Assembly (NCBI GenBank): GCA_011800155.1
Contig: CM022369.1
Coordinates: 2,976,001 to 3,040,000 of the forward strand
DNA: 64,000 nt
Reading direction: 5' to 3'
From: Flammulina velutipes
Taxonomy: Eukaryota > Basidiomycota > Agaricomycetes > Agaricales > Physalacriaceae
The notes beneath the pieces were generated by a model that had not been told where the DNA came from, ran no database searches, and was given only the letters and a program-made list of their open reading frames with translations. Position 1 is the first letter of the stretch. Every line of letters starts with the position of its first letter. Shown one piece after another: positions 23,231-35,814 of this stretch. The position numbers and the translations under genes are program-made.

Positions 23231-24806
23231 ATGGCTCCTCCTCCCTCTTACAACCAAACTCTCGCCAATGATCTTCGTAAGCTCATGGAAGAGCCTCTCG
23301 AGCAAGCGGCTCAAGCCCTAGCCGACCAGAGTCTCGCCACCCACGCGTCGTCGGACAAGAAATTCCCCTCCGACATCCTCGCGGACATCGAAGTTTTGGC
23401 CAAGGATGGCGAAGAGATCAACAAGCGCTTCCTTCGCCTCCAGGATGTGCTCTCCCACTCTAAGTTGGAATCTGCGAGCTCGAGCTTTGATAATCTGTAT
23501 AAGGTACCTCCCTCATTCTCATCCTCTTATACGTTACATTGTCTGACTATTATCTTAGGTCTATGAGGATCTCTTCTTGAACTCGAAGAAAATCTCTGGC
23601 AAGGCCACTGGAGACGCAGTTGGTTGGTCGCTCACTTGCCCCAGTTTTTTTGACGTTTCTAACTTCATTCCTAGATTTCTCTAGCACGATCTGTAGTTTC
23701 GTCCTCCGACCGGCTGTACCTCTTGAACAGAAGTTGACTGAAATTGGTCTGCTCATTGAGGTATCTTACTCTTCGTCTTTCATTACTTAGAACAGATATT
23801 TACTCCCAATTTAGAATTATCAAGGCAAAGCTCAGGATGCAGGAGATCAACGCAAGAAGTTCTTTGTTCTTTGTGACGAGCTCGATGCATTTGCCCAGGA
23901 GCTGGCTAAGGAGGTCGAGGACGATGGAAGCTATAAGCCAAAGCCCGAGGCGGTCTCCATCCTTCAGAATATTGAGAAGAAACAAGCGGAGGTTGAAAAG
24001 TGAGTTTTCTCCCTTCATAGTTGACACACAGATAACTGATTCTCGTAGGATCAATGGGATGATTGTTCGTTATAGATCTTCATCGTCGTCAAATTTGGCT
24101 GATTGTTCCTTCTAGCTCGATCCGCTCCAAACTTACCTAGGAATTGCCAAAGGTGCAGCCAAGGCACTATTCAGCGCGTGCCCAAAAGCTGCTGACACGA
24201 CCTTGGTACGTGCCACTTTTTTTACATTTACATAAATTTACCCAACCCCACTGGCAGGCCAAAGTTAGCGATGTCGTCGACAAGTTCTCTCCTAAGGTGG
24301 GAGACATCAAAGCCCAGACGGATCTCCGCAATAGTACGTCTAACATCGTTATCTTTTCCTCTCTCTGACCTTTGAATCACAGAGCTACACCAAGAGATCA
24401 TCAAGTTGAAGACTGACTTAGGGACTATTGAGCGCGCCCAGCAGCTGCGCAAGACTTACGTTGCTTTCCCCAGCATCGTGAAGAACCTCTCAGAGGACCT
24501 TCGTGCATACGCCAAAAGACTTGGCCCTTTCACGGATGTCTACCAGCAGGCAAGAGTTGTTTTCAACACAGGATTTACTATTCCTAACCTTCTTTCGTTG
24601 ACAGTTGGTGACCGAACTGGAGAGCTGGGTGTTCGCGTTTGACCAAGGTCAAGATCCTACCCAGGGCGTGGTTCGTTTCCCTCTATGTGTCGTGTTCTCC
24701 AATGCTCATAGGGATTCTACAGTTGTTCAAAGCGCGCGTGGGTGCAAATGTCGCGATTGCGGCTCACGCTGCCAAAGCCTTTGAAATCTTCGCTACTGCA
24801 GTCTGA
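23231..24806 (+). CDS. Helical coiled-coil protein, divergent neighbour of the 20847-22492 gene
   Basis: Starts MAPPPSYNQTLANDLRKLME and proceeds through about nine exons to AAHAAKAFEIFATAV and TGA at 24804-24806. Long amphipathic helices (QEIIKLKTDLGTIERAQQLR) surround a weaker hydrophobic block (YLGIAKGAAKALFSACPKAA). The opening PPPSY/APPAY, exon size pattern and overall helix-hydrophobic-helix layout resemble the opposite-strand neighbour, so the two are probably old paralogs. No known domain is recognised. A cytosolic or membrane-binding role is possible; neither protein has a classical signal peptide. Confidence 0.7.
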
Positions 24807-25023
24807 ACAGTGTAAATTCGAAACCATGAACCTGCCAATTTGATTCAAGTTTTGTGCAAGACTATTATTGTAGTTACGATGAAGACATTTCATCCTACCA
24901 AGTGTGTTGTATCGACAAAGCATTCATTATACTTACATAGACCATATCCACTGCGCCCCGATAAGAAACCCGTGTAGAAATACAAAAGGAAATAAACCGT
25001 CAAAGTCGTCAATGGTCGTTGTA

Positions 25024-26669
25024 TCAACGCCTGTGGCGAGATCTGGAACGCTCGCGGTGGCGTCGATAGCTGCGAGGAGGCGTGTCCCCCCGTCGTGAAT
25101 GATAGTCATGGCGGTGACTGGAACGGCGTCGAGCTTCGTCGGGGCTCGGTGTTGGTTTCTGTATGCGAATGATAGGAGGCCCTTCCGCGGAATCATATTC
25201 ACGACTCGAACGGCCACGGCGATTGTCATCGTCGGGCGTTATGTGTCTTCGAACGCGTGGAGGGTCACGGTCACGATCATGGTCCCGGCGACGACGATGG
25301 TAATCGTCGCGATGCCTCCTCGAGTCGTCCTCGTAGTGACGCCGGCTTCGTGGATAATCGTCGTGGTCACGGTGGCGATCGCGATCGCGCTGTTTGGTAT
25401 CGTCAGGACTCGATGTTGACTTTGAGTCGTGCTCCCGATGTCGACGACTCCGTTCGTCTCTGTCTCTGTCCCGTTCTCTGTCTCTGTCTCGATCTCGACG
25501 GTCGTATTCACGGGGAGGGCGTTGTTCGCGGGGAGGACGCTCTCGAGGATAGGCAGACTGTTGTTCGCGGGGAGGCGAGGAGTCAACGAGACGTGGTGGC
25601 ACTAGTGGATACTCGTGATGATGCTGGTCATCGTATACATGGGTGTTTGTGATGTCGGTGTATGGGATAGGAGGGTGCTCTTGGACTGTGGCAAGAGGAA
25701 TCCTAGCACTGGATTCCGCGGGGCTGAATTCGTGGCGAAGCCTTGAAGTTTGCGGCGGAGCGCGTTCGCGGCGAGGACGATGTAGAGGTACATGGTGGGA
25801 CTGTGGTGTAAATGACATCTGGCTGGGTGGAGGCTGTTCGGTGAGGATGCTTATAACAGAACTGCCCCCGAATTTGGGACGGAGCTCTTTGGGGTACCGT
25901 GAGGAGATGTTATGCATCAGACCTGGATGCGCAGGCATGACAGAGAACGAAGAAGGCGCGACCGACGAAAGTGCTTTCTGCAATCAAGTTAAAACTGCAC
26001 GATAACTAGTATGGACATAATAACCACATACCTTTCCTCTATTAGTCTGCTTGCGAGGTCGGATAGATCCAGCCGTGCTTCCCAGTCTAATCAGGCTAAA
26101 AATCGACACAGCGCCGCCACTTTGTCGATGGGCCTCTTTTACTTGTTTCTCGACGCCACAATTAGCAGGTCTCTTAAAATAGACGTCGATCGGCTCACCT
26201 CGACATCCTTCAGCAAACATTTCGCATTCTCATTGAATTCGGCGGGGCGCTGGAGTCCCTTTGTCAGTTTCCCGAGCTTGGGCGCAACGGTGTACAAGCT
26301 AAAATGGCTGGTTAGATGTCAATCATCGAAGAACAACTGTCACACGTACTGAGCCCATCTGGCGTCGAGCGGTGCATGTGCAGAACCCAGCGATTGTCGA
26401 TGTTGTATGAGTAAATTGGACGCGTTTCGTAGAAATCCGTGTCCTTCAACGATACGAGCTGCATCCGACCAATGCCTGATTTTTGGGTACCACCTGCGTT
26501 TTGGTTTGGGCTCGGGCTCATGGTTCTCCTTCTTCAGTTTCGTAGGGGATATCGTGGATCCTAGAGAAGACTTGGGTACATCTTGGTCCTTCATACTGGG
26601 GTCGTTAAGGCAGCATAGTCGTGAGAGGAAGGTCATGGAAAGTGGAAACTCAACTAGCGCCGAAGGCAC
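25024..26669 (-). CDS. Protein with Arg/Asp-rich (RS/RD-like) C-terminal domain
   Basis: The last large exon (25024-25983) encodes a region with SYPK/Pro-rich start and then about 190 residues dominated by Arg, Asp, Glu, His and Ser (RDRDRERDRDRD, SYRRHRERSRSRHRR), resembling RS/RE domains of splicing-associated proteins. Upstream exons encode KPKRRWYPKIRHWSDAARIV, LYTVAPKLGKLTKGLQRPAE and AHRQSGGAVSIFSLIRLGS. The start may be 26669 or MKDQDVP at about 26594. One internal junction near 26150-26220 is ambiguous. The family is not recognised and no RRM was found. The gene is divergent from the formamidase. Confidence 0.6.
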
Positions 26670-26947
26670 ATGGCCATTGCAATTATACTTCTCCGACCCT
26701 GACGGCTTGTATGATCTTCACCGTTTCAACGCGTATTCTGCACAGTGCAGGCAGCTTAAAGCTTAGCTGGGTACAGAACTGGTACAAAATGCGACGACAG
26801 CGAATACAAAACACATTTTCCACACCTCGGCTTCATCAAATTTCATGTCAGAAGGACTCCAGGACTATAGTACTTATCTATGCCGTATATAAACAACTTC
26901 CGAGATAACTCACTGAGCTCTTATCTCGCTGCACTTCACCTTCCAGT

Positions 26948-29267
26948 ATGGCGACTCGAGCAAACTCTGTGGCCCATCCAACCCTCGTAAAGGTGAGTTA
27001 CAACATGATCGACGCGACTTGACTAAAAATATACACCCGGAGGTCGATCCTTTTATGTGAGTTGTCCACTGGCTCTAGCAGACCTTACACTCAACTTTGC
27101 TGCAGACCAGCAGACCAGCAGAAAGGCCTTCATAACCGATGGCAGTAAGTCCATCTCCAACTATCTTACGTCCGTCTTTGTCTATATGACTTCTATTCAG
27201 CCCCGACATCCCGGCCTACGCGACTGTCAAGCCAGGCGAGGTATGTAAACTATACTGTTGGGCTTAGTACGCGACTAACAACGTTACACAGGTATTCAAA
27301 GTAGAATGCGTCGATTGGACTGGAGCCCAGATCGGTAATAATGACTGTAGGTGCTCGAGTGAAGTGCTTCCCCCCGCTCAAAGCCTACTACCAGATAGCG
27401 ACGATATCAAGGACGTGGACCTCTCCAAGGTCCATAATCTGTCAGGCCCTATTGCGGTTGAGGGTGCCGAACCAGGCGACTGTCTCGTCGTCGACATTTT
27501 GGACGGTACGCAACTTGCAAGGTTCCAGTTCCCCCTTCTAACTCATCCTCAGTAACGCCATTCGAGAAGATGCCGTGGGGATACACGGTAAGCGTACAAG
27601 TCAAATGAAGCTCCACAGACCTCCGCTCATGACGCCAAACAGGGTATCTTCGAACTAGAGAATGGAGGAGGTCTCTTCGGTCCGTCTTCCTATTACACGT
27701 TTGAGCCAGTATTCACCGAAACACTCCTTCAGCGCGTGAGTTTCAAAGCCGTGCTGCAAAGGCTATCTGGGACTTCAAAGGTTCTCTCCGCACATATACC
27801 CACACTGTCCTCTGAACCCCCTCAGGAATTTACGCCACATCGCGCCACATTCCGGGTGTCCGCTTCGCAGGTGTCACCCACCCGGGTCTAATTGGTACAG
27901 CTCCGTCCGCCGAGCTGCTCGCCACGTGGAACGCACGAGAGTGCGGGCTCATCGAGGCTCACGTTAATGCCGTCCCTCCAGTGGCGTTTGCACCCAACCC
28001 CACCGGTGCATACGTCGGGCAAGACATTGACTCCGCCATCCGAGAGCGGATCGCAAAGGAAGGCGCTCGTACTATACCCGGAAGGGAACACGGAGGGAAC
28101 TGTGATGTGAGTGTCTGCGATGGAAGGGCGTGGGATTTCCTGATTTGCGGGACGTAGATCAAGAACCTGTCAAGAGGATCCCGCTGCTACTTTCCGGTCT
28201 TTGTCCCCGGTGCCAACCTCTCTGTCGGGGATCTCCATTTTTCGCAGGGTGATGTATGTTCTCGTGAATTTCGTTATTCGTTTTGGTTGATAATCCAAAA
28301 GGGTGAATTATCGTTCTGTGGCGCTATTGAAATGGCGGGCATCGTGACATTTAGCACTAGCATTATCAAAGGGGGTGTAGAGAAATTTGCGATGAAGCAG
28401 CCGATGTTTTTGGTGGGTTCAATTTCATCCGCTGGCGTGCATCTTGCGGTTTCATACATTACTATCACCAGCCATCTCCCATCGACCCTCTCTACTCCGC
28501 CAAGGTAGATCCCCGGTTGCTTACTTTGAACAGAAGCTCATTATTACCCCCAATAGTTAATCTTTGAGGGTATCAGCGTCGACTATCGTATGTCAAAAAC
28601 ATATTACTTGACATCAATTACTCAACCTCTTTCAGATGGTGATGGGAAACAGTACAACATGGATGCGTGCGTCATTCTTCCTCGATGAGCCCAATATGCC
28701 TCGCTGAATGGAGTGACCTCTAGTACCGTAGCTTACAAGCAAGCGGCTTTGAACGCCATCGCATATTTACAGAAGGTGAGGCACCGTCGATATCGTGTCC
28801 CCAATCGAGTCTGAATTACATGTGTTTACTTCTTCAGATTGGATACAGTGCGTTGACTGGTTTATCATTCATGATACAGGGCTAATAAGGTGCCATCTGG
28901 TAGCTCGTGAACAAGCTTGTGTGTCTATCCAGACTTGTACGCCTCCCCGGTCCCACTGACAAGTCGTATCAGACCTTCTCTTATCCGCGGCTCCTATCGA
29001 GAGTCACATCGGGGCTATCGTGGTTCGTCTATCTCTCTACTACATTGCGCAGGGCTTCAACGCCGTTCCACAGGATTCTCCGAATGCTTGCGTGACTTTG
29101 GCGCTCCCCTTGGGAATATTCGAGCATGTACGCACTTGTTTATTTGTCCCCCAGAAGAGAAGTGTTGAACCTGAAGTACCGGTCTTTAGGATATCCTCCC
29201 AAAACCAGAAGGGTTGACCAAGCATGAGTTTGGCCAATGTGCCATGCGAAGCGATGGTGTTATCTGA
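26948..29267 (+). CDS. Formamidase/acetamidase (FmdA/AmdA family)
   Basis: Opens MATRANSVAHPTLVKVD. It then passes through many small exons to VKPGEVFKVECVDWTGAQI and DDIKDVDLSKVHNLSGPIAV, followed by EGAEPGDCLVVDILD and MPWGYTGIFELENGGG. Later come IPGVRFAGVTHPGLIGTAPS, GREHGGNCDIKNLSRG, LSVGDLHFSQGDGELSFCGA and AYKQAALNAIAYLQKIGY. The end is LGIFEHDILPKPEGLTKHEF and the TGA at 29265-29267. These blocks are diagnostic of the FmdA_AmdA amidohydrolase family, which hydrolyses formamide to formate and ammonia, a nitrogen-scavenging step that in fungi also follows cyanide hydratase. Roughly a dozen introns, several joined by very short exons. All expected conserved blocks are present, so it appears intact. 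Confidence 0.9.
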
Positions 29268-29488
29268 GCTTACGATGAGAGCAATGATAATGTATTTGTA
29301 TGCGAATGTGATATGATATCTGTATATGTGAAAATGGAAAGTGTGCTACTATGCTGAGTACATACAATATGTCAAAAGGGACGCTTCAAGAAAGAGACGT
29401 CGTCCCAAGGAGGGTGGTCAAAACCTCGATATCCGAGTCCGAGTCTTCACGATCAGAGTCATGTATAGAGCAGATGGACAGTTCGATG

Positions 29489-31279
29489 TCATCCTTTTCT
29501 CGAATGACTGTGCTGCTGGTCTTCTTGGGGCTTCGCAGTGGGGAATCTAGGACGGGTTAGCCTTGGCACGTCGTTGAATATTATGAGAGTTGGACCTTGA
29601 GATCTAGAAGGTGCCATGCGGGACATCTTGGGTGTTTCAGGCGCCTTTCGTGCTCGTTGAGTGAATAAGGGGATAAGACTTCCTTTCTTGCAGCGACCAC
29701 AAACTAATAGACGGATATCAGATACTAACAGGCCAAAAGATCTTGCTTTCAACGTACGATCGTCCGGTTTGATAGATTTGCTATGTCTTCCGTAGCTGGG
29801 TAATCATTAGTCGGGCATGACGAGAACCCATGGAGAAAATCTTACACGAAATCGCATATTTCGCATTCTAGCAAGTAGTCAGCCTCATTGAGACACAAGT
29901 TCGACGTGGACATCGAGAACACGTACTCCAGCTATATTTGTAAGATATTTCATAGTTGTGAGTGGTCTATTGGGCGCGATGAGTTTTATCATGACCTCGA
30001 AGTACAATTGTTGGCATACCGAAATCACGATGTCGGGTCTCCTTGATTGTACCCTCGCACCCCTTGGCCAGATACACATTTAGAAAACGGATACGACGAG
30101 TCAAAGCCACACACACCAAGCCTTGAAGAGCGGGCCATGATTCTCATTGGATTTTTTGTTGATCATCCAACATGCGAGATGGCACATCTCATGCGCCAAC
30201 GTGTGCTTGACGCGATCTAGTACATAAAGCTGTTGGATGAACGCGTCGCACTAAAGGAATGTAGCGCGAACCTTCATGGTCCAGGACTTTAACAGCGAGC
30301 TCTATCTTTGCGGTTTCCTCTCCGTTCCGATTCCTAATGCACCATAGTCACAAGAGGGTTCCTTCCGGGCACGAAAGCAACTGACCTCTTGTAGCTGGCG
30401 CGTCCAGCAGTGACCTGCAAAGTTTTGCTCCACACAAGTTCGAGATCGGCAGGCAAACCATCCTCAAAAACTGCATGGTTCAAATCGTCGAAAAGATCCT
30501 GCGCAAAAGTCGAGAGCCGTTGGTGAAGCGCCTCGGCCTGTGCCTTCTTGCTGTTGGGTCGTGTCCTGGGAGTCTTTGCGGGGGTCAAAGCTACGGTGCC
30601 GTCTGATGCTTTCGCCTTCGGTCTCTTGGGGGTCGATGGCGGAATTGGACGCTCGAGTTTAGTCAAGTCAGATACGGCACGGAGAGGTTTCTTCGGGCTG
30701 CGTGGTGCATCCCTACAAGAAATAAGAGACGATACAAAGGAAAGTGGAATCCGCACCAAACTAGAACGGCACCATCGTCTAGGACAGAGGCAAAATCCAG
30801 TTTCGGGATGCCATTGATGCGAGAGAGAGACGGGCGGGAGACCAGGGGACGTTCTGGGGCGGCTTCATCTTCCGAAGAGCTGTCTGTGATGTCGATGACT
30901 TGGGTTGTAGTACGAAGTTGTTGGGGGGATGTATCTTCATCAGAACTCTCGACGATCCTACGATTCCGCCGAGGAGTCTTGAGCTTCTTCAGAGCAGTGT
31001 CCGCCCGTTTACTTTGAAGATATCAATGATGGAATCTTGGAGCGAAGGAGAGACCAACATGCCTCAGTTGAGCACCTCTATATGATAATGAATTTAGCTC
31101 TACCCTCGCCTAACGAAAAAAGCACGCACTTATCGTCCTCGTCGGAGGATATCATAATTATTTCTTGCAAAACCCCTTCGCTATCCTCGAATTAGCGATA
31201 TTCTGCCTTGAAGATATCTTACGTACCATTCTTCCTCGTTGTCATATCGTCTGGGGCGGCTACCGCTCGCTTGTGGCAT
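29489..31279 (-). CDS. SprT-like zinc metalloprotease domain protein (GCNA/Spartan-like)
   Basis: The start MPQASGSRPRRYDNEEE is spliced to CEGVLQEIIMISSDEDD and an acidic, Ser-rich disordered N-terminus (VIDITDSSSEDEAAPERP; SUMO-interaction-like VIDIT). The catalytic domain starts NHAVFEDGLPADLELVW. It contains TLAHEMCHLACWMINKKSNE with the HEMCH zinc site, then GPLFKAW...RRPDIVIS and HNYEISYKYSW. A zinc ribbon follows (CEIC ... CGRC). The order matches SprT/GCNA proteases that degrade DNA-protein crosslinks. Many short introns; one exon is under 30 nt. The C-terminus is basic and Pro-rich. Confidence 0.85.
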
Positions 31280-31864
31280 ACTGAGTCCACTAGGGATAGT
31301 TATGTGCGATTTTTTCAGACGAGATAACAAGATATCGCTGCCCGGAAACACCCTGAAAACAAGCAATGGTGGTCGGTGGCAACTCGCGACGCGACTTGAA
31401 CAGCGCACGTGATGACTATCGGTGTTCGCCGGATATTAACTTAAACTTTGTTTCAATTTCTTTGCTCTTTCTTTGACCACCAACAGATGAGTGGGCGATT
31501 CACTTCGGGGTGGCCAATCACGAAGTCTCCAACCCAATCTGACGTTGCTTAATTCTGAAATTCTATGTCGCATGATACTCTGCAACATAATATCCGCTGA
31601 GCCTGGGCCCCGAATTACTGGATGTTTGAACTCTCGCGCCTTCTTCCAAGCAATAATGACCAGCATCCTCAGACCCAGTGGCTACTCTCTACGGTATACT
31701 TGAACGGTCCGGTCAAGAGCACCGTCAGAGTACCGCTAATATTCACAAGCCCCTCGTGATCAGGAAACGTATGCTCCATCGAAGGCCACTGAGGTCTCAC
31801 CCTTTATCCGGAATTGAGGCGACTACATAAATGGCGAGAATGAACCTACACCGGTATCGAAGAA
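31280..31864. other. Intergenic region, divergent promoters
   Basis: Between the SprT-like start (minus) and the GH43 start (plus). Small frames on both strands lack domain similarity. Confidence 0.4.
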
Positions 31865-33938
31865 ATGACCTTTCTCCGACTTGCTTGTCTTTTCGCCGCC
31901 AGTGCTACCGCTTTGGGTGGTCTCGTTGTTCCCGGTGCTACATGGACGGACACATCGGGTAACGTCATTCAAGCCCACGGTGGTGGCATTCTCAAGGTCG
32001 GCTCCACGTACTACTGGCACGGGGAAGACAAGGCGCACAACAGCGGTCTCTTTAGGGCAGTATCCTGTTACTCGGTATGTTTGAATGTCCGCAGAAATTG
32101 GAAGTGAAGAAGGCCTGATGTTATCTCCAGTCTTCCGATCTCACGACATGGACGCGCCAGAATGATGCTCTGACTCCTCAAGCTGGTACTAACATATCTA
32201 CTGCCAATATTGTGGAGCGTCCAAAAGGTATGTTGCTGGTCACTAGCGCTCACCAGTCACTCATCATTCAAAGTTATCTACAATGCCAAGGTAATCATGC
32301 CGTTTGCTGACCTACCTCGTTTTCCACTCAACTGTGCTCTCAGAACTCGGAATATGTGATGTGGTTCCATTCTGATACTTCGAAGTCAGTTACTCCGCTT
32401 CACGCAGTAGATGCCTCCATTAACTAAACCTCTTCCAGCTATGGAGGCGCCGGCGTTGGTGTTGCCACGTCCAAGACCCCGTGCGGACCTTTCGCGTACA
32501 AGTCTAGCTTCAGACCTCTTGGGGCCGAATCGAGAGATATGGGTCTTTATGTCGATGGTATGTAGAGATTAATTGCTGAAGACTTCTCTGTTGATGATTA
32601 CTTAGATGATAGCAGTGGTATGATGCATAAACTCCAAATGAGCTCGACTCTAATCAGATATAGCAACGGCATACCTTCTCTATGCCTCTGACAACAACCA
32701 GAACTTCAAGATATCTAGGTTGGACGCGGACTACTACAACGTAACTACTCAAGTTAACGTGATCGAACGTACAAGTCTTTCCTATGTTTGACTATCAACA
32801 CTGCTGATAACTCATGTAAGGCTCTACTCTTGAATCTCCAGGAATCATTAAGCGTAACGGTGTATGTTTCAATGATTCTAGCTTCGGTGCTACTCAAATC
32901 TTCTTGAACAGATTTACTATCTATTTGCGTCCCATACTTCTGGATGGGCACCAAACCCCAATAAATACTTCACAAGCAACGTGCGCCGCTACATCTTCGC
33001 ACAATGTTCTCAACATCCTGACCGGCAGACCTAGTCTCTATCCTCTACATTCTCCGCCGAAGCCGACATTGCACCGCCGGCTACACGTACCTATTTCTCC
33101 CAGAACACTTTTGATCTGCCATTTGGCGACGGCGGGATATACATGGGAGATCGCTGGAGGCCCAGTTTGCTTGGGAGCAGTCGGTACATGTGGTTCCCTT
33201 TGACATGGGCTTCTGGCGCTCCCCAGATTGTTCAGGCGGATGTTTGGGATGTCAATGTCACTACAAGTATGTGTGCACTTTTTGGCTAGGCTGCCAAGAT
33301 GATGAACTTCTGCCTGTAGGCAGATACACTGTGGCGACTGGAACGACATACGAGGCAGAAAGTGGAACGCTCGCTGGTAATGCTACCAGGATGAGCGATA
33401 GTTCGTTCTCGGGGGGTGGTGCGATAGGGTACCTCGGTCCGTTTTTGTCTCTTGCGATGATGGCTTTGGTTGACTATAACGATCTCGTAGGAAACGGAGG
33501 AACTTTGTCGATCACGGTTCAGAGTAGTAATGCTGGTGATCGCTGGGTCGCGCTGTACTACGCAAATGGTATTGAATCTGTCATGCATCTTCGTTTGCAG
33601 ATAAGCTAATTTCTCTGATCTCTTAGCTGACAGCACCTGGAGGAACACAACCGTGAGGTGAGTCTTTCTTCTCAATCACTCCACAGGGTTGTTGGGATGC
33701 TGAGAGTAAATTAGCGTGAATGGGGGTTCGAACATTGTGGTGGATCAGCCTAACACAGGAGGAGGGCGCGTCGTTTTGTCAGTACCTGTGAGATTGAATT
33801 TACGGAGTGGATCCAACACAATCTTGTTCTCCTCTGGGCAATCAAGTGAGCTGGTTGGGTTTCACGATGCGATTCGTTTCGAACTGAAATTCCCTTTTAG
33901 ACTATGCGGCTGACCTGGACAAGATCATCGTGTACTGA
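31865..33938 (+). CDS. Secreted GH43 galactan 1,3-beta-galactosidase with CBM35
   Basis: A signal peptide (MTFLRLACLFAASATALGG) is followed by the GH43 five-bladed propeller. Blocks include GGGILKVGSTYYWHGEDKAH, SSDLTTWTRQNDALTP, NIVERPKVIYNAKNSEYVMW, HTSGWAPNPNKYFTSN and YMGDRWRPSLLGSSRYMWFP. A C-terminal CBM35 starts TYEAESGTLAGNATRM and ends YAADLDKIIVY at 33936-33938. An apparent in-frame TAG near 33029 falls at the end of an in-phase intron (GTGCGC...CCTAG), so the gene is intact. The architecture matches basidiomycete exo-beta-1,3-galactanases of GH43 that act on arabinogalactan side-chain-decorated galactans outside the cell. Confidence 0.88.
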
Positions 33939-34023
33939 ATTACTCTTTCTGTTTGTCGATATCTGGTGGCGCAATGTGCGTCACGTGTACATCAAAGAAG
34001 CGGCCACGCGAATTTGATCGCGC

Positions 34024-35279
34024 ATGCCTTCCTTTTCCTTATACCGCGGCGTGCGCCTTCCTCAACACGACCAGTTCGTCAAGAATATGCCTCGTTTCGT
34101 TCCACAACCACCTACACTGCCGTTAAACGCCACACACATAAAACCTCGATATTATCATCTTCCCCGCCGTCGCGTCCTGCTAATCATTCTCTTGATCACT
34201 CTATTCTTGTGCACTGTCACGATAATCTCCTCGCCTTTTGATATTTCTTTGGAACGCGTCAAAAATCTAGCCATCTCGCCCAAACCTCTTATCGAATCGT
34301 CCAACACGTATGTTGTGTCTCTGCCACGCCGGAGGGATCGTCGCTCGCAAATGGAACACTTGCGGATGATGCTGGGTTTGAGCTGGGAATACGTCGGCGC
34401 CACTGATTCGTCGAATGACAAGGTCGACGCTATCCTCAAGCGAGTACAATCAATTCGTCTGCGGCACCTCACCAACAACACTCTTTCCGATCTCAACTCC
34501 ACTCGTTTACCCTTCCAGTGGCCGAGCCATATCGACTCTCTTGCCTCAAGTGACACGTCGCTGTTCACTGCTGAGCGCGCCTTCTGGGACGCTGAAGCGC
34601 CTGATCTCGCCGATACTCTCGACGGAGTGCCGATGCTCGTTGCTCAAAAGGACTTTACGCTGTCTACGTTCTATACCGACGTCGTGGAAAACAAGGTGCT
34701 CACGGCTGGAAAAATCGCATGCTGGGATACGCATCTCTCAGTCATTTCTCGTATCGCTCACTCGACGCAACATGACGTTGGTATCATTTTGGAGGACGAC
34801 GTAGACATGGAGAGGGACATTCGGAATCGTATCGACCATGTATGGAATTCTCTGCCGGAATCTTGGGATATGGTCTTTCTAGGTATGCAGCTACGGTTCC
34901 TCTACATTGATAGTGTCCAGTGACACTTTCGATTTTTCAAGGTCATTGTTGGTCGAACGAGACGTATTATCCCGCTATAACGCTTCCAGAGAGTAATGCA
35001 ACGAATCTACATCCTTCGAGAGGTCCCAAGTGCTCTCATGGATATGCCCTTTCTCAGCGGGGAGCGCGGCGTCTCCTCTTGCATCTCGTGCACCCTCCTT
35101 TTGCGTACTCGAGAGCGATCGATCAAGCGTTCGCATGGCTGATCAAGAGCAAGCGGATACGAAGCTTTTCTCTGGTGCCAAGTGTTGTGGCGCAGAGAAA
35201 AGTAGGTACAAGCGATGTCAGTAGCGGGAATGGTAGTCGATGGAGAGACGTGTTGGCAGATGGAGTTTTCCCAGCATGA
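34024..35279 (+). CDS. Glycosyltransferase family 25, type II membrane protein
   Basis: A basic N-terminus and one membrane anchor (VLLIILLITLFLCTVTII, about residues 50-68) are followed by a lumenal domain. It has YVVSLPRRRDRRSQMEHL (the GT25 opening), KIACWDTHLSVISRI, GIILEDDVDMERD with the DxD metal/sugar site, and after one intron GHCWSNE and AYALSQRGARRLL-like sequence (GYALSQRGARRLLLHL). Family members add galactose or glucose to glycans or collagen-like acceptors, and in fungi likely work in the Golgi. The acceptor is unknown. Start could also be the Met at 34087. The single intron begins at about 34882. Confidence 0.85.
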
Positions 35280-35814
35280 GGCAATCTGAGGTAGACTAGT
35301 CACTAGTCGGTTATTCGGCGGTGAGAAAATTGATATCTATCTGGTCTTTGTGTCCAACACAGACAAAGACAAGCCGTCGATGCAATGCGGTCGTTCTGCA
35401 CAGCCGGGCCTCTTTTGGTTCAGAACAATGAGTGCCTCTGGGCGGAGTTGCACTCCCAGCGTTGTGACGAGCATCTTTAGCAATTCGTGGCGGAAGATAA
35501 GATCCGATTACCCTCGTGCCCGCCTCGTTCCCAACTGTCAACTTCACGGCATTCTGCCCTTAGGCCCAGATGCCATAACCCTGCATCCCTTTCACTTGTC
35601 ACCCTTTCACACAACTCTCACAATTCACGTTGATGTCCCGAATAGGAAATTTCTGGCAGAGTGTCGTCATTTTCATGTTGCTTGCCACGACGTGCTATTA
35701 GAGGAGGGCGCCTTTCCCGCCCTCTGTGTATGGCGCCGCTTTCCTTACCGTCTATAAAAGCTGGCCATCTGAACATGGTACGTTCATCTTCCCGCCTTTT
35801 CCCCCCGCTCAAAT
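35280..35814. other. Intergenic region and promoter of the HMG-box gene
   Basis: No coding signal recognised. A TATAAAA at 35753-35759 lies about 56 nt before the ATG at 35815. Confidence 0.45.
35753..35759 (+). promoter_or_regulatory. TATA box of the HMG-box gene
   Basis: TATAAAA in a C/T-rich context, correctly spaced for the ATG at 35815. Confidence 0.5.

Noticed and set aside
26150..26220. A 26-nt intron in the Arg/Asp-rich gene
   Set aside because: Too short for this genome; a longer intron ending AAAGAG in the same place keeps the frame and is preferred, although uncertain.
33020..33035. Apparent in-frame stop in the GH43 gene
   Set aside because: The TAG ends a GTGCGC...CCTAG intron whose length is a multiple of three; removal restores the conserved sequence FSAEADIAPPATRTYFSQNT.
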